Shown: in pieces, positions 24,877 through 34,073 of the stretch
Position numbering within the stretch: the first letter of the stretch is position 1
Layout of the letters: every line of letters starts with the position of its first letter
Source: Ignavibacterium sp.
GTDB taxonomy: Bacteria > Bacteroidota > Ignavibacteria > Ignavibacteriales > Ignavibacteriaceae
Direction: 5' to 3'
NCBI GenBank assembly: GCA_020354005.1
Contig: CP070637.1
Location: forward strand, 2,042,615 to 2,087,967
Length of the DNA: 45,353 nt
Program-made: the position numbers and the translations under genes
The notes under the pieces: model-generated
Seen by the model: the letters and a program-made list of their open reading frames with translations, nothing else
The model's database searches: none
What the model was told of the DNA's origin: nothing

Positions 24877-26136
24877 TTAATTAAAACTTAATTCTGTTGA
24901 ATTATAAATAATATCACCGTTCTTCATTGTAATACAATTCAAATTTTTCCCGATATCGTAAACAATATTTGCATATTCCTGACAGTTAAATACTGAAAAG
25001 TCTGCTCTCTTTCCAATCTCAATACTTCCAACTTTATCATTCAAACATAAAACTTTTGCTGCGTTTATTGTAACAGCATTTATTGTTTCTTCGATAGACA
25101 TTTTCATTTTTAATGCTGCAAAGCTCATTATTAAGCTTAAACTTGATATATGAGAAGAGCCTGGATTAAAGTCTGTGGCTAAAGCAATAACTACATTATT
25201 ATCAATTAATTTTCTTGCTGGTGCATACTGATAATTCAAAAAGAATGAAACACCGGGTAGAAGAACAGCGACTGTATCTGAATTGGCAAGCTTTTTTATA
25301 TCATCTTCTTTTAATACTTCAAGATGATCAACACTAACGGCATTAAAACTCAATGCTGCATCTAAACCTCCAATAGCATTAAATTGCTCTGTATGTAATC
25401 TTAGTTTGAATCCATTAGCGTCTGCACTAGCAAATATGGTTTTTATTTCATCAGCAGAAAAAGCAGTAGCTTCACAGAAACCATCGCAAAATCTTGCAAG
25501 CCTTTGTTTAGCAATATGCGGCAGCATTTTATCTTTAATTATTTCAATGTATTCATCCTGGTTGTTAAAGTGTTCGGGCGGGTAAGTATGAGCACCTAAG
25601 AATGTTGGGATGATATCAATAGCATAAATTTCATTTAAGTAGTTAATAACCTGCAGCAATTTTATCTCGTTTTCAAAATCTAAACCATAACCACTTTTTA
25701 TTTCAAGTGTTGTAATCCCTTGAGCAATAAAATTATCAATTCTTGGTTTTACTTCATTTACAATTTCTTCAAAGGAAGATTTACGTACAGCTCTTACTGT
25801 TGAATTTATTCCTCCACCTGATTCAGCAATCTTCTCATAATCAATGCCATCCAGTTTCTGCCTGAATTCATCAGCTCTCGAACCTGTAAAAGCGGTATGA
25901 GTATGACATTCAATAAGGCCGGGCAAAACTATTTTGTCATCTAAATCAAGTACAACATCAAATGATTTTTTTTTTACCGAAGAGTTGGGGATGATGTCTT
26001 TTATAATATCATCTTCAATTACTATTGAGTGTTCATCGACTGCATTAACTTCTGAAAGATCTTTTCCCCTTTTTAGATTTTTACCTGATGTATTTATTGT
26101 AAGAATTTGGGAAGGAGTAGAAAGTAGTTTTATCAT
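24877..26136 (-). CDS. hutI: Imidazolonepropionase
   Basis: A 419-residue amidohydrolase that opens 4-imidazolone-5-propanoate in histidine breakdown. Metal-binding HTHTAF lies near residue 80, followed by DEFRQKLDGIDYEKIAESGGGI, EIKSGYGL, LRLHTEQFN and ATDFNPGS, all characteristic of HutI. No other hut gene (hutH, hutU) is near, so the rest of the pathway must be elsewhere. The start codon overlaps the stop of the SPOR lipoprotein gene by one base (TAATG). It converges with the Ig lipoprotein gene, with five bases between the two stops. Confidence 0.94.
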   Translation of the reverse strand: MIKLLSTPSQILTINTSGKNLKRGKDLSEVNAVDEHSIVIEDDIIKDIIPNSSVKKKSFDVVLDLDDKIVLPGLIECHTHTAFTGSRADEFRQKLDGIDYEKIAESGGGINSTVRAVRKSSFEEIVNEVKPRIDNFIAQGITTLEIKSGYGLDFENEIKLLQVINYLNEIYAIDIIPTFLGAHTYPPEHFNNQDEYIEIIKDKMLPHIAKQRLARFCDGFCEATAFSADEIKTIFASADANGFKLRLHTEQFNAIGGLDAALSFNAVSVDHLEVLKEDDIKKLANSDTVAVLLPGVSFFLNYQYAPARKLIDNNVVIALATDFNPGSSHISSLSLIMSFAALKMKMSIEETINAVTINAAKVLCLNDKVGSIEIGKRADFSVFNCQEYANIVYDIGKNLNCITMKNGDIIYNSTELSFN

Positions 26137-26669
26137 TATTCAAAAAGATTTACAGTTTCTTGAACAACTCTGGCATGGGTATAACCTAATTGGCTGAGTT
26201 TGAACTTTAAATCATTTGCTTCCGCAATGTTTGTAAAATCTCCAATCTTCACTTTATAAAAGGGGGGCTCAAAACTTATATATAATTCTCTGCGTGAAAT
26301 CCGGGAGCTGACTTCATCTCTGACTGAATTTGCTTCTTCCATATTATCGGTTACTAAAACCATTACTCTATAGCCATCAACTGTTCCAATTATTTTTCCG
26401 TTTACCCCTGAGATGCTATCATCTTGCAGAGATTCGTACTGATACCATACATCAGTAATTCCTTCTGATTCTGTATCTGAATCCTCAATTTCAATTTGAA
26501 TTCTATACGGTGTTATATCAAAATCTTCCTGAATTGTTGCAACAGTGTCCGTGGGTTCCACATCAGTATGGTCGTTTTCTGTTTCATACCTTGTATCAGT
26601 TGACGCGCTACATGCTTGCAGGAACAGAAGCAAATTAATTATCAAAAATGACAATACTAAATGTTTCAT
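26136..26669 (-). CDS. SPOR-domain lipoprotein
   Basis: A 177-residue predicted lipoprotein (hydrophobic 4-18, lipobox LLFLQACS with the cysteine at about 20). A low-complexity acidic/threonine linker follows, then a C-terminal SPOR-like domain (about 95-172, YRVMVLV...EEANSVRDEV and FYKVKIGDFTNIAEANDLKFKL). SPOR domains bind denuded peptidoglycan at division sites. It is the first gene of a two-gene unit with hutI, an odd partner, and is divergent from glgA. Confidence 0.82.
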   Translation of the reverse strand: MKHLVLSFLIINLLLFLQACSASTDTRYETENDHTDVEPTDTVATIQEDFDITPYRIQIEIEDSDTESEGITDVWYQYESLQDDSISGVNGKIIGTVDGYRVMVLVTDNMEEANSVRDEVSSRISRRELYISFEPPFYKVKIGDFTNIAEANDLKFKLSQLGYTHARVVQETVNLFE

Positions 26670-26808
26670 AAAGTAATAGTTAAATAGATATTTAATATTA
26701 AAATAAAATAATTTTAATTTTCATTAAAGCCTAAAATTAATTTACAATGAATAATTTAATTATCGGCAATAAGTATCAAACGTCTATTGACATCATAATG
26801 CTCTAATT

Positions 26809-26839
26809 TTGGCTTCAAGTTTTCATTTTAGTAGATTTG
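26809..26839 (+). promoter_or_regulatory. Candidate promoter of the glgA operon
   Basis: TTG (26809-26811) is followed after 20 bases by TAGATTTG (26832-26839), an exact match to TTG-N19..21-TAnnTTTG. It ends 28 bases before the glgA ATG, giving a short leader. It is the best-matching promoter seen on the plus strand. Confidence 0.6.
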
Positions 26840-26867
26840 TATACTTTTTTAAAAATATTTAGTAAAA

Positions 26868-28361
26868 ATGGCAGCAAAAAAGTATAAAATATTATTTGTA
26901 ACCTCAGAGGTTGTACCCTTCGTAAAAACAGGTGGGCTGGCAGATGTCTCCGCAGCACTTCCACAATCTTTAGCTGAACTTGGGCATGAAGTTAGAATTG
27001 TTGTACCAAAATATGGTGCTGTCGATGACAGAAAATATAAGATCCACGAAGTTGTACGACTCAAAGACTTAACTGTTCAAATTGGTAATAAAGAGGTAGT
27101 CTTTTCATTAAAATCATGTTTCCTTCCAGGTCAAAGAGTCAGGGTTCAAATCTATTTTCTTGATAATCAGGAGTACTTTGGCAGCAGAAATAGTTTATAT
27201 GTGGACCCGATGACTGGTAAAGATTATAAAGATAATGATGAAAGATTTATTCTTCTTAATCTATCCATAACAGAACTTATTCAAAAGTTGGGTTGGATTC
27301 CTGATATTATCCATTGCAATGATTGGCAATGTGGCTTGGTTCCCGCTTACCTTAAAGCTGCAGCAGAGGATAATGAATTATTCAACAACTTTAAAACTCT
27401 GTTTACTATTCACAACTTAGCATACCAGGGTATATTCCCGGTTACTACTTTCAAAAAAACTGGTTTACCTGAGCAATTGAATTCGAAAAAGGGCATCCAG
27501 CTGAATGGTAAAATTAATTTTATGAAAAGTGGTCTTATTCACTCAGATGTTATAAACACTGTTAGTAATACTTACGCCCACGAAATACGAACCAGTGAAG
27601 AATATGGCTCCGGATTAAAAGATGTCCTTTCAAAAAGAAAGAATGATCTTTATGGAATTATAAATGGTATAGATACAAAAGTATGGAATCCGGAAAAAGA
27701 TAAGCATCTGCCGAAGAAATATAATTTTAAATCTATTGAAGCGAAACAAGTAAATAAAGAAGCACTGACCAGTAGATTTGGATTGGAATATAAGAAAGAT
27801 GTTCCTGTATTTGGTATAATTTCAAGGTTGTATGATTCGAAAGGTTTGGATCTTATACAAAAGGTATTCCCCGATCTGATGAAACTGGATTTACAGCTCA
27901 TTGTTCTTGGTACAGGTGATAACAAGTATCACAAATTCCTTGATAAAATGAGTCACAAGTACAAGGGTATATTTGCTTGTTATCTGGGATTTAGTGATGA
28001 ACTGGCTCACCTGATTGAAGCAGGATCAGATATATTCCTTATGCCTTCGAGATATGAACCCTGCGGACTCAATCAAATGTACAGTCTTAAATATGGTACG
28101 ATTCCAATAGTTCATGAAACGGGTGGTCTAGCGGATACTGTAATCAGGTATAATGAAAAAACGGGTCAGGGAACAGGCTTTTCATTTAAAAAGTATGACT
28201 CAAAGGCATTTCTAAAAGAGATCAAACGTGCTTTAAAGATATTTAATGATAAAAAAGCATGGTTAAAAATTGTTAGAGCCGGTATGAAAACCGACTTTAC
28301 GTGGAACTCCTCCGCAAAAAAATATATTGATCTCTATAAGACTATTCTTTCAAACAATTAA
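26868..28361 (+). CDS. glgA: Glycogen (starch) synthase, GT5 family
   Basis: A 497-residue GT-B glycosyltransferase that adds glucose from ADP- or UDP-glucose to alpha-1,4-glucan. The substrate-binding KTGGLADVSAALP begins at K20. HNLAYQGIFP, NGIDTKVWNP, ISRLYDSKGLDL and the late PSRYEPCGLNQMYSLKYGTIP motif are all present. Length is normal for GlgA (about 480-500). It starts an operon whose next three genes each overlap the previous one by one to four bases. No glgB, glgC or glgP is in the window. Confidence 0.95.
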   Translation: MAAKKYKILFVTSEVVPFVKTGGLADVSAALPQSLAELGHEVRIVVPKYGAVDDRKYKIHEVVRLKDLTVQIGNKEVVFSLKSCFLPGQRVRVQIYFLDNQEYFGSRNSLYVDPMTGKDYKDNDERFILLNLSITELIQKLGWIPDIIHCNDWQCGLVPAYLKAAAEDNELFNNFKTLFTIHNLAYQGIFPVTTFKKTGLPEQLNSKKGIQLNGKINFMKSGLIHSDVINTVSNTYAHEIRTSEEYGSGLKDVLSKRKNDLYGIINGIDTKVWNPEKDKHLPKKYNFKSIEAKQVNKEALTSRFGLEYKKDVPVFGIISRLYDSKGLDLIQKVFPDLMKLDLQLIVLGTGDNKYHKFLDKMSHKYKGIFACYLGFSDELAHLIEAGSDIFLMPSRYEPCGLNQMYSLKYGTIPIVHETGGLADTVIRYNEKTGQGTGFSFKKYDSKAFLKEIKRALKIFNDKKAWLKIVRAGMKTDFTWNSSAKKYIDLYKTILSNN

Positions 28362-28939
28362 TGACCAATTCCGCAGTTTTTCTTGACCGTGACGGGACTT
28401 TAAATGAAGATACCGGTTACATAGGTGATCCTGAAATTGTGAAACTGTTCCCGGATGTTGGCGAAACTTTATTTCGTCTTAAAAAGAAATTAGATCTGCT
28501 TTTTATTGTTATATCAAATCAGTCGGGTATCGCAAGGGGATTAATTACCAAACAACAAGTGGAATCGGTTAATCAGAAAATTAATACTCTGCTTGAAGTC
28601 TTTAATGTAGAGATAGATGCATTTTATTATTGCCCATATCATCCAGATTATAACACTCTGGTAGAATCAAAATGCAGAAAACCATCCCCCGAAATGGTAT
28701 TAAAAGCTGCTAAAGATTTTAAGATCGAGCTTTCAAAATCATATTTTATTGGAGACTCAATCTCTGATATTGAATGTGGACTGAATGCATCGGTAAAAAC
28801 AATACTGGTAAAAACTGGAAAAGGAAGGGAAAGTCTTTCTATCTTGCATAACGAGAATAAAATGCCAAATTTTATTGCCGAAAATTTTTATGAAGCTGGT
28901 AATTTTATTATAAATGACTTGTACGGAGAAAATAAGTGA
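28361..28939 (+). CDS. HAD-IIIA phosphatase, GmhB/HisB-N type, with altered zinc site
   Basis: A 192-residue HAD phosphatase. The nucleophile motif is FLDRDGTLNED (D9, D11), followed by VISNQSGIARG and YFIGDSISDIECG. The closest families are GmhB (D-glycero-D-manno-heptose 1,7-bisphosphate phosphatase, LPS heptose synthesis) and the N-terminal phosphatase of HisB. GmhB normally binds zinc with CxH and CxC; here the matching residues read C91-P-Y93 and S103-K-C105, so two of four ligands are replaced and zinc binding is doubtful. The gene overlaps glgA by one base (TAATG). The exact substrate is uncertain. Confidence 0.85.
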   Translation: MTNSAVFLDRDGTLNEDTGYIGDPEIVKLFPDVGETLFRLKKKLDLLFIVISNQSGIARGLITKQQVESVNQKINTLLEVFNVEIDAFYYCPYHPDYNTLVESKCRKPSPEMVLKAAKDFKIELSKSYFIGDSISDIECGLNASVKTILVKTGKGRESLSILHNENKMPNFIAENFYEAGNFIINDLYGENK

Positions 28940-30117
28940 AACTTCCGCTTTCCCTATTGGCAATATGTATACTCTTATTAATTAACTTTATTGCATGCAC
29001 CGATGAACCATCATCTATTGGTGTAGATTTACTCGAGGGGGACTTTGTAATTGTTGCTACCTTTGATACTCAAGATGACTCAGTTTACCAATCATCTTCT
29101 GATTTTAAAGAAGTCATATCATTAGGATTTGCATCAAGAATACTAATTGGTAAAAGGGGTGATGTACATGCTTCCACTTTAATGAGATTTATCTTTGCGA
29201 TTACGGATACCCTTCGTCAGGATTTTTTAGATGGCAATATCCACGTAAATGAGTCCATCATTGATCTCGATCCAATTTATACATACAATGATACATTGGA
29301 AACCTATGATTTTACTGTTCACGAAATAACAAACGATTGGACGTCTGCTGGTTTTACCTCTGATAGTCTCCCAAGTCTCACTTATGAACCTATAGACTTA
29401 AGTTCAAACAAAAATTTTACTGACTCGCTTTACAGCTTTAATCTTGATAACGACCTGGTTCTTTCTTGGATAAAATTTTCAATTGAGTCAAGCCAGGGAA
29501 GTAATAAAGGTATTTACTACAAGCCAACAGAATCATCGGGAAAGGTGGTTGGATTTCAGGCACTTACTCTAACATCTACTACTGCTGCAAGACTAAATAT
29601 TGTAATTGAGAAAACAGGAAGCTGGATCGATACAATCAACGGATTTATATTTGAGGATGTTAGTGTGACTGAGTCAGATAATTCATCACTGCCCGAAGAA
29701 GTTGTAGGAATACAATCAAGTGTTACTTTTCAATCAAGATTATTTTTTGATGTTTCGGAGGCAGACAGCGATGTTGTAGTTAATAATGCAGAATTAATCC
29801 TCACCAGCGATTCACTAAATACAGTTACAGGTAGTCCGTTTAATAGTAATCTTACTGTATTCAGAATGACGGATAGTACTTCTAATGCTTTTGATGAATC
29901 ATTTAATGTAACATTATCGAAGGTAGGGAATCTATATATTGGTGATATAACATCATTTGTGAATTTCTGGCTTAACACCAGGGACAATCACGGGTTGTTA
30001 ATAAGATCTCAATCCTACACAGAAGGTCTTGAATTATTTGCCTTTAAGGGCAGCAGTTCTCCATTGCTATCTGAGAGACCTAGACTGAAAATAGTATTTA
30101 CAAGGTTACAAGACTAA
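28936..30117 (+). CDS. Envelope lipoprotein, DUF4270-like
   Basis: A 393-residue predicted lipoprotein with a long hydrophobic start and lipobox FIACTD (cysteine at about 21), then SSIGVDLL. The rest is beta-rich with a DNRD-type acidic tail. In Bacteroidota, DUF4270 lipoproteins begin with a similar Cys-acidic-SIG(L/V) pattern and are often encoded next to glgA, as here, so I regard this as a distant DUF4270 relative. Function is unknown. It starts at GTG overlapping the phosphatase stop by four bases (GTGA) and overlaps the next gene by one. Confidence 0.6.
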   Translation: MKLPLSLLAICILLLINFIACTDEPSSIGVDLLEGDFVIVATFDTQDDSVYQSSSDFKEVISLGFASRILIGKRGDVHASTLMRFIFAITDTLRQDFLDGNIHVNESIIDLDPIYTYNDTLETYDFTVHEITNDWTSAGFTSDSLPSLTYEPIDLSSNKNFTDSLYSFNLDNDLVLSWIKFSIESSQGSNKGIYYKPTESSGKVVGFQALTLTSTTAARLNIVIEKTGSWIDTINGFIFEDVSVTESDNSSLPEEVVGIQSSVTFQSRLFFDVSEADSDVVVNNAELILTSDSLNTVTGSPFNSNLTVFRMTDSTSNAFDESFNVTLSKVGNLYIGDITSFVNFWLNTRDNHGLLIRSQSYTEGLELFAFKGSSSPLLSERPRLKIVFTRLQD

Positions 30118-31364
30118 TGAAAATACTGAGAAATACATTCTTTATTGTTATTGTAAGTGCTTCAATAATTCACTCTCAAAGTAGTTCTACCTATACAAGA
30201 AATGGTATTGGTGATCTTAATTATACTTATTCAGCCCGGAGTTTAGGATTTGCCCATACGGGTGTGGCAATGTTTAATTCTGATTTTGTAGAGATACTGA
30301 ATCCTGCAAGCTGGGCGGAGTTAAAATTTACAAAAATTGAATTTAGCCTAGCATTAAATGGTGTGAGACTTTCAGATAGTAATGAATCAGGATTTTACAC
30401 TGATGCTGAATTTAAAGGATTTACCTTTTCTTTTCCCATTAGTCAGAAGTATAAAATTGGTTTTGCCGCTGGAATTGTACCCTACAGCAGGATAAGCTAC
30501 AAAGTCGTTGAAATGACAGAATCTACTGAATCAATTAAGAGCAATTATACCACAACATATGAGGGAGATGGTGGTTTATCAAAATTATTTATGGGAGCTA
30601 CTTATAAACTGCCTATTGGATTTACATTTGGCGCATCGGGTGAATTTTATTTTGGTAAACAAACATATTCTTCATTAGTTGAATTTACTAATTCATCGTT
30701 TGTTTCTGCCGAATATGAACTGGACTATCGAAGTACAGGTTTTGGCACTACAGTTGGAATAATAACTGATAATTTTTCAGGTTTGTTAAATTCTGAAACA
30801 ATTTCTAATTTAAATTTTGGTGTTTCAGTTAATGTTATTTCCGAACTGAGTACAGATACATCGTTAACTATTAATCCTTCTTCGGTGGCTGATACAATTA
30901 CATCAGGTGGAACAACTATGAAAATTCCAATCAGGGTAGTAGCCGGAATTTCATTGGTTCTTAATAATAAATATAATTTTAATTTGGACTATATTTATCA
31001 ACCCTGGAGTCAGTATACTTTCAGCGGTGTAAATACACCTAATTTAAGAGATGTTCATAGATTTGGGCTTGGATTTGAGCATGCTCTTGTTTATCAACCT
31101 GGCAGAACTACCTGGGAACAAATCAGGTGGCGATTGGGTTTAAGTTACGTAATGACACAGTATGTAATTAATGGAACCGATATCACTCAATTTGGAACTT
31201 ATGCTGGATTATCATTTCCACTTGGCGTTGGGAATACCTTTGATCTGGATTTTGAGTATTCATTTAGAGGTACAACGGATAATAATTTAGTGCAGGAAAA
31301 CTTTTTTAGAATTAATGTTGGAATCAGCTTTGGTGAAATCTGGTTCCAACGGGTACAAAAGTAA
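30117..31364 (+). CDS. Outer-membrane beta-barrel, FadL/PorV-like
   Basis: A 415-residue protein with a signal peptide (about 1-20, ending IHSQ) and alternating hydrophobic strands throughout. The segment ARSLGFAHTGVAMFNSDFVEILNPASWAEL resembles the N-terminal NPA region of FadL/PorV-type barrels, which transport hydrophobic compounds or act in type IX secretion. The last residues (NVGISFGEIWFQ) fit a barrel-terminal strand. It overlaps the preceding lipoprotein gene by one base (TAATG), suggesting the two gene products are made together. Transport substrate unknown. Confidence 0.7.
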   Translation: MKILRNTFFIVIVSASIIHSQSSSTYTRNGIGDLNYTYSARSLGFAHTGVAMFNSDFVEILNPASWAELKFTKIEFSLALNGVRLSDSNESGFYTDAEFKGFTFSFPISQKYKIGFAAGIVPYSRISYKVVEMTESTESIKSNYTTTYEGDGGLSKLFMGATYKLPIGFTFGASGEFYFGKQTYSSLVEFTNSSFVSAEYELDYRSTGFGTTVGIITDNFSGLLNSETISNLNFGVSVNVISELSTDTSLTINPSSVADTITSGGTTMKIPIRVVAGISLVLNNKYNFNLDYIYQPWSQYTFSGVNTPNLRDVHRFGLGFEHALVYQPGRTTWEQIRWRLGLSYVMTQYVINGTDITQFGTYAGLSFPLGVGNTFDLDFEYSFRGTTDNNLVQENFFRINVGISFGEIWFQRVQK

Positions 31365-31390
31365 ATTAATTAATAAATGAGGGAATTGTT

Positions 31391-32662
31391 TTGAAAACTT
31401 ATATTAAAATACATAGTCTAATAATCTTGATGACTATATTGTTTTCATCAAGCATTTTTTCGAACAACCTTCCGAATTATTTCGAGAAATCAGACTCACT
31501 GAAACTTTTAGAAAAGTACAGTCTCTTCTCTGAATATCACAAAAATAGAGATTTTGCAAGTGCTCTTCCTTATGGTTGGGAAGTGTTAGAAATGAATCCG
31601 GTAAAATTTAAAAAATGGATTTATTATAAAATGGAAGATTGCATCTGGTACCTGCATGATTCTACAGATGTTTCGCCAGAAAATGAGCAGGCTTATGAAG
31701 ATACAATTATTTATTTATATGATTTAGCTTTACAACATTTTCCGGAAGAAAAAGCTTACTTCGAATCTCATAAAGCTTTTATTATGGAAGGATGGATAGA
31801 TGCACCGGATGAAGATATTATAGCGGAATATGAATTAGCAATCGAATATGATCCAAATCTTTCTTCATACTATTATCATCGATTGGGTCAGCTATATGTA
31901 AAAAATCAATCGGATGAAAATGATTATAAAACCAAGGCACTCGATTTATATACTTATTTACAAAACCGGGAACCGGATAATCCACAATGGGCCCCAGAAC
32001 TAGAAAAGCTTGTTGAAAACATAGAAGAACTGGTTAAGCTCAGGAAGAAAATCTGGCTTGAAGATAAAGATAATTTAGCAAAAGCATTTAGCTTTGGATC
32101 GACTGCAATGAGTGCAGAAATGTATGCCGAAGCTATAGGAGGATTTGAATATTTGGTATCCAAAGAACCAGAAACTATTAACTATTGGAACCAGCTTCAA
32201 ACTGCTTATCAAAAGATAGAAGATTATAATAAAGCTGAAGATGCTCTTCTAAAATTAATTGAACTGGATCCTGAAGCAAAAGAACATTATTTAAACTTAG
32301 GCATTGTATACAACGAACAAGGTAGATCCGCTCAGGCAAGAAGGTATTATTTGAAAGCAAGCGATGTAGGGGGAGGATGTGGATTACCTATATTTTATGA
32401 GGGATATCTCTACGAGAAAGCGGCCGGTGGATGCGGGGAAGAATTTGATAAGAAATGTGTATATCAATTGGCGATCGATACATATAGAAAAGCAAACAGG
32501 ATGGATCCTACTCTACAGCAGGCAAAGGATAGAATAAGTGCTCTTTCTACATCGGTACCAACTCAGGAAGACTATTTCTTCAGGGGTTACAAATCCGGAT
32601 CCGTTATACCTATATCAGATACGTGCCCCGGTTGGATTGGAAAGAGCATAACCGTTCCGTAA
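31391..32662 (+). CDS. Secreted tetratricopeptide-repeat protein
   Basis: A 423-residue protein with a signal peptide (about 1-24, SSSIFSNN). Several TPR-like helix pairs are visible: YDLALQHFPEEKAY (about 110-125), then a clearer run at about 235-400 containing YAEAIGGFEYLVSKEPETI, YNKAEDALLKLIELDPEAK and YQLAIDTYRKANRMDP. A glycine/cysteine-rich loop interrupts the last repeats. TPRs mediate protein binding. It starts at TTG with GAGGG upstream, 26 bases after the barrel gene, and a terminator follows, so it closes the glgA operon. Likely a periplasmic adaptor for the upstream barrel; this is inference. Confidence 0.78.
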   Translation: MKTYIKIHSLIILMTILFSSSIFSNNLPNYFEKSDSLKLLEKYSLFSEYHKNRDFASALPYGWEVLEMNPVKFKKWIYYKMEDCIWYLHDSTDVSPENEQAYEDTIIYLYDLALQHFPEEKAYFESHKAFIMEGWIDAPDEDIIAEYELAIEYDPNLSSYYYHRLGQLYVKNQSDENDYKTKALDLYTYLQNREPDNPQWAPELEKLVENIEELVKLRKKIWLEDKDNLAKAFSFGSTAMSAEMYAEAIGGFEYLVSKEPETINYWNQLQTAYQKIEDYNKAEDALLKLIELDPEAKEHYLNLGIVYNEQGRSAQARRYYLKASDVGGGCGLPIFYEGYLYEKAAGGCGEEFDKKCVYQLAIDTYRKANRMDPTLQQAKDRISALSTSVPTQEDYFFRGYKSGSVIPISDTCPGWIGKSITVP

Positions 32663-32690
32663 AAAATTTACTGCATATTTATCAAAACGT

Positions 32691-32728
32691 AAAAGGTTCT
32701 TCAGTTTTATGAAGAACCTTTTCTTTAT
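32691..32728 (+). terminator. Intrinsic terminator of the glgA-to-TPR operon
   Basis: AAAAGGTTCTTCA (32691-32703) pairs perfectly with TGAAGAACCTTTT (32710-32722) across a six-base loop, giving 13 pairs with T-rich sequence following. The stem also carries the flanking A/T pairs of a bidirectional-type terminator. It lies 28 bases after the TPR stop and 35 before glyA. Confidence 0.88.
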
Positions 32729-32763
32729 ATTTACAATCCAAAATTTAAATTCGGAAAAACAAC

Positions 32764-34059
32764 ATGGAAAACTCGTTAAAAATTGATAAAGAAATTTATG
32801 ATGTGCTCCAAAAGGAAATAGAACGACAGCATAATAAGCTTGAAATGATAGCTTCTGAAAATTTTGTTAGTGATGCAATACTGGAGGCTGCCGGATCAGT
32901 TTTAACAAATAAATATGCGGAAGGCTATCCCGGAAAAAGATATTACGGAGGCTGTGAATTTGTTGATATGGCTGAGGACATTGCACGTGATAGATTGAAA
33001 GAAATATTCGGAGCTGAGTATGTAAATGTGCAGCCACACAGCGGCTCGCAAGCGAACTTAGCAGTTTTTATGACATTGTTAAAACCAGGTGAAAAATTTC
33101 TTGGATTGAACCTTGCACATGGTGGACATCTTACTCACGGATCGCCGGTAAACTTTTCAGGGAAGCTTTATCAGGCAGTTGGTTATGATGTAAATAAAGA
33201 AACAAGAAGGTTAGATTACGATATTATTGAAGACCTTGCGAAGAAAGAAAAACCTAAAATGATAATGGCAGGAGCAAGTGCATATCCTAGAGAGTGGGAT
33301 TATGAAAAGTTGAGACAAATTGCGGATGGAGCAGGTGCATTTTTAGTTTGTGATATGGCCCATCCGGCAGGATTAATTGCGAAGGGATTATTGGAAAATC
33401 CTCTTCCTCATTGTGATGTTGTTACATCTACAACACATAAAACATTACGAGGTCCACGTGGCGGCATCATATTGATGGGAAAAGACAGAGAAAATCCATT
33501 TGGCATTAAAGCACCTAAGAGTGGAAGAATAAAAATGATGTCGGAGTTATATGATAGTACTGTTATGCCCGGAGTGCAGGGCGGACCATTGATGCACATA
33601 ATTATGGCTAAGGCCGTTGCCTTTGGAGAAATATTAACGGACAATTTTGAAAAGTATGCAAAGCAAATAATAAAAAATGCTAAAGCTCTTTCTGCAAAGC
33701 TGATTGAATATGATTTTGATGTAACTACCGGCGGAACGGACAATCATCTTATGCTTATCGATCTTACTAACAAAGATATAACCGGAAAACAAGCTGAAAA
33801 ATCACTGGAATTAGCAGGCATAACCGTAAACAAAAATATGGTTCCATTTGATCAGCGCAGTCCTTTTATTACAAGTGGAATTAGAGTAGGAACACCTGCT
33901 CTTACCACACGTGGAATGAAAGAAGATGAGATGGAGAAAATTGCTGAGACCATCAATACTGCAATCCATTTCTTTGATGATGAAGACAGACTGCAGCAGC
34001 TAAAAGCTAACGTTAAAGAACTTGCATCCGGTTTCCCACTATTCGCTGAGACTAACTAA
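32764..34059 (+). CDS. glyA: Serine hydroxymethyltransferase
   Basis: A 431-residue PLP enzyme that interconverts serine and glycine while loading tetrahydrofolate. The signature [18 protein letters not shown], the [18 protein letters not shown] loop and [10 protein letters not shown] are at the N-terminus. The PLP lysine is K226 in [12 protein letters not shown]. Length is typical (about 415-430). No Shine-Dalgarno is evident; the leader is A-rich (GGAAAAACAAC). Confidence 0.97.
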   Translation: MENSLKIDKEIYDVLQKEIERQHNKLEMIASENFVSDAILEAAGSVLTNKYAEGYPGKRYYGGCEFVDMAEDIARDRLKEIFGAEYVNVQPHSGSQANLAVFMTLLKPGEKFLGLNLAHGGHLTHGSPVNFSGKLYQAVGYDVNKETRRLDYDIIEDLAKKEKPKMIMAGASAYPREWDYEKLRQIADGAGAFLVCDMAHPAGLIAKGLLENPLPHCDVVTSTTHKTLRGPRGGIILMGKDRENPFGIKAPKSGRIKMMSELYDSTVMPGVQGGPLMHIIMAKAVAFGEILTDNFEKYAKQIIKNAKALSAKLIEYDFDVTTGGTDNHLMLIDLTNKDITGKQAEKSLELAGITVNKNMVPFDQRSPFITSGIRVGTPALTTRGMKEDEMEKIAETINTAIHFFDDEDRLQQLKANVKELASGFPLFAETN

Positions 34060-34073
34060 CAGCAGATAGAATA

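Noticed and set aside
32726-32733. TATATTTA as a glyA promoter box
   Set aside because: It falls at the end of the preceding terminator and no TTG lies at the expected -33 distance; too weak to list.
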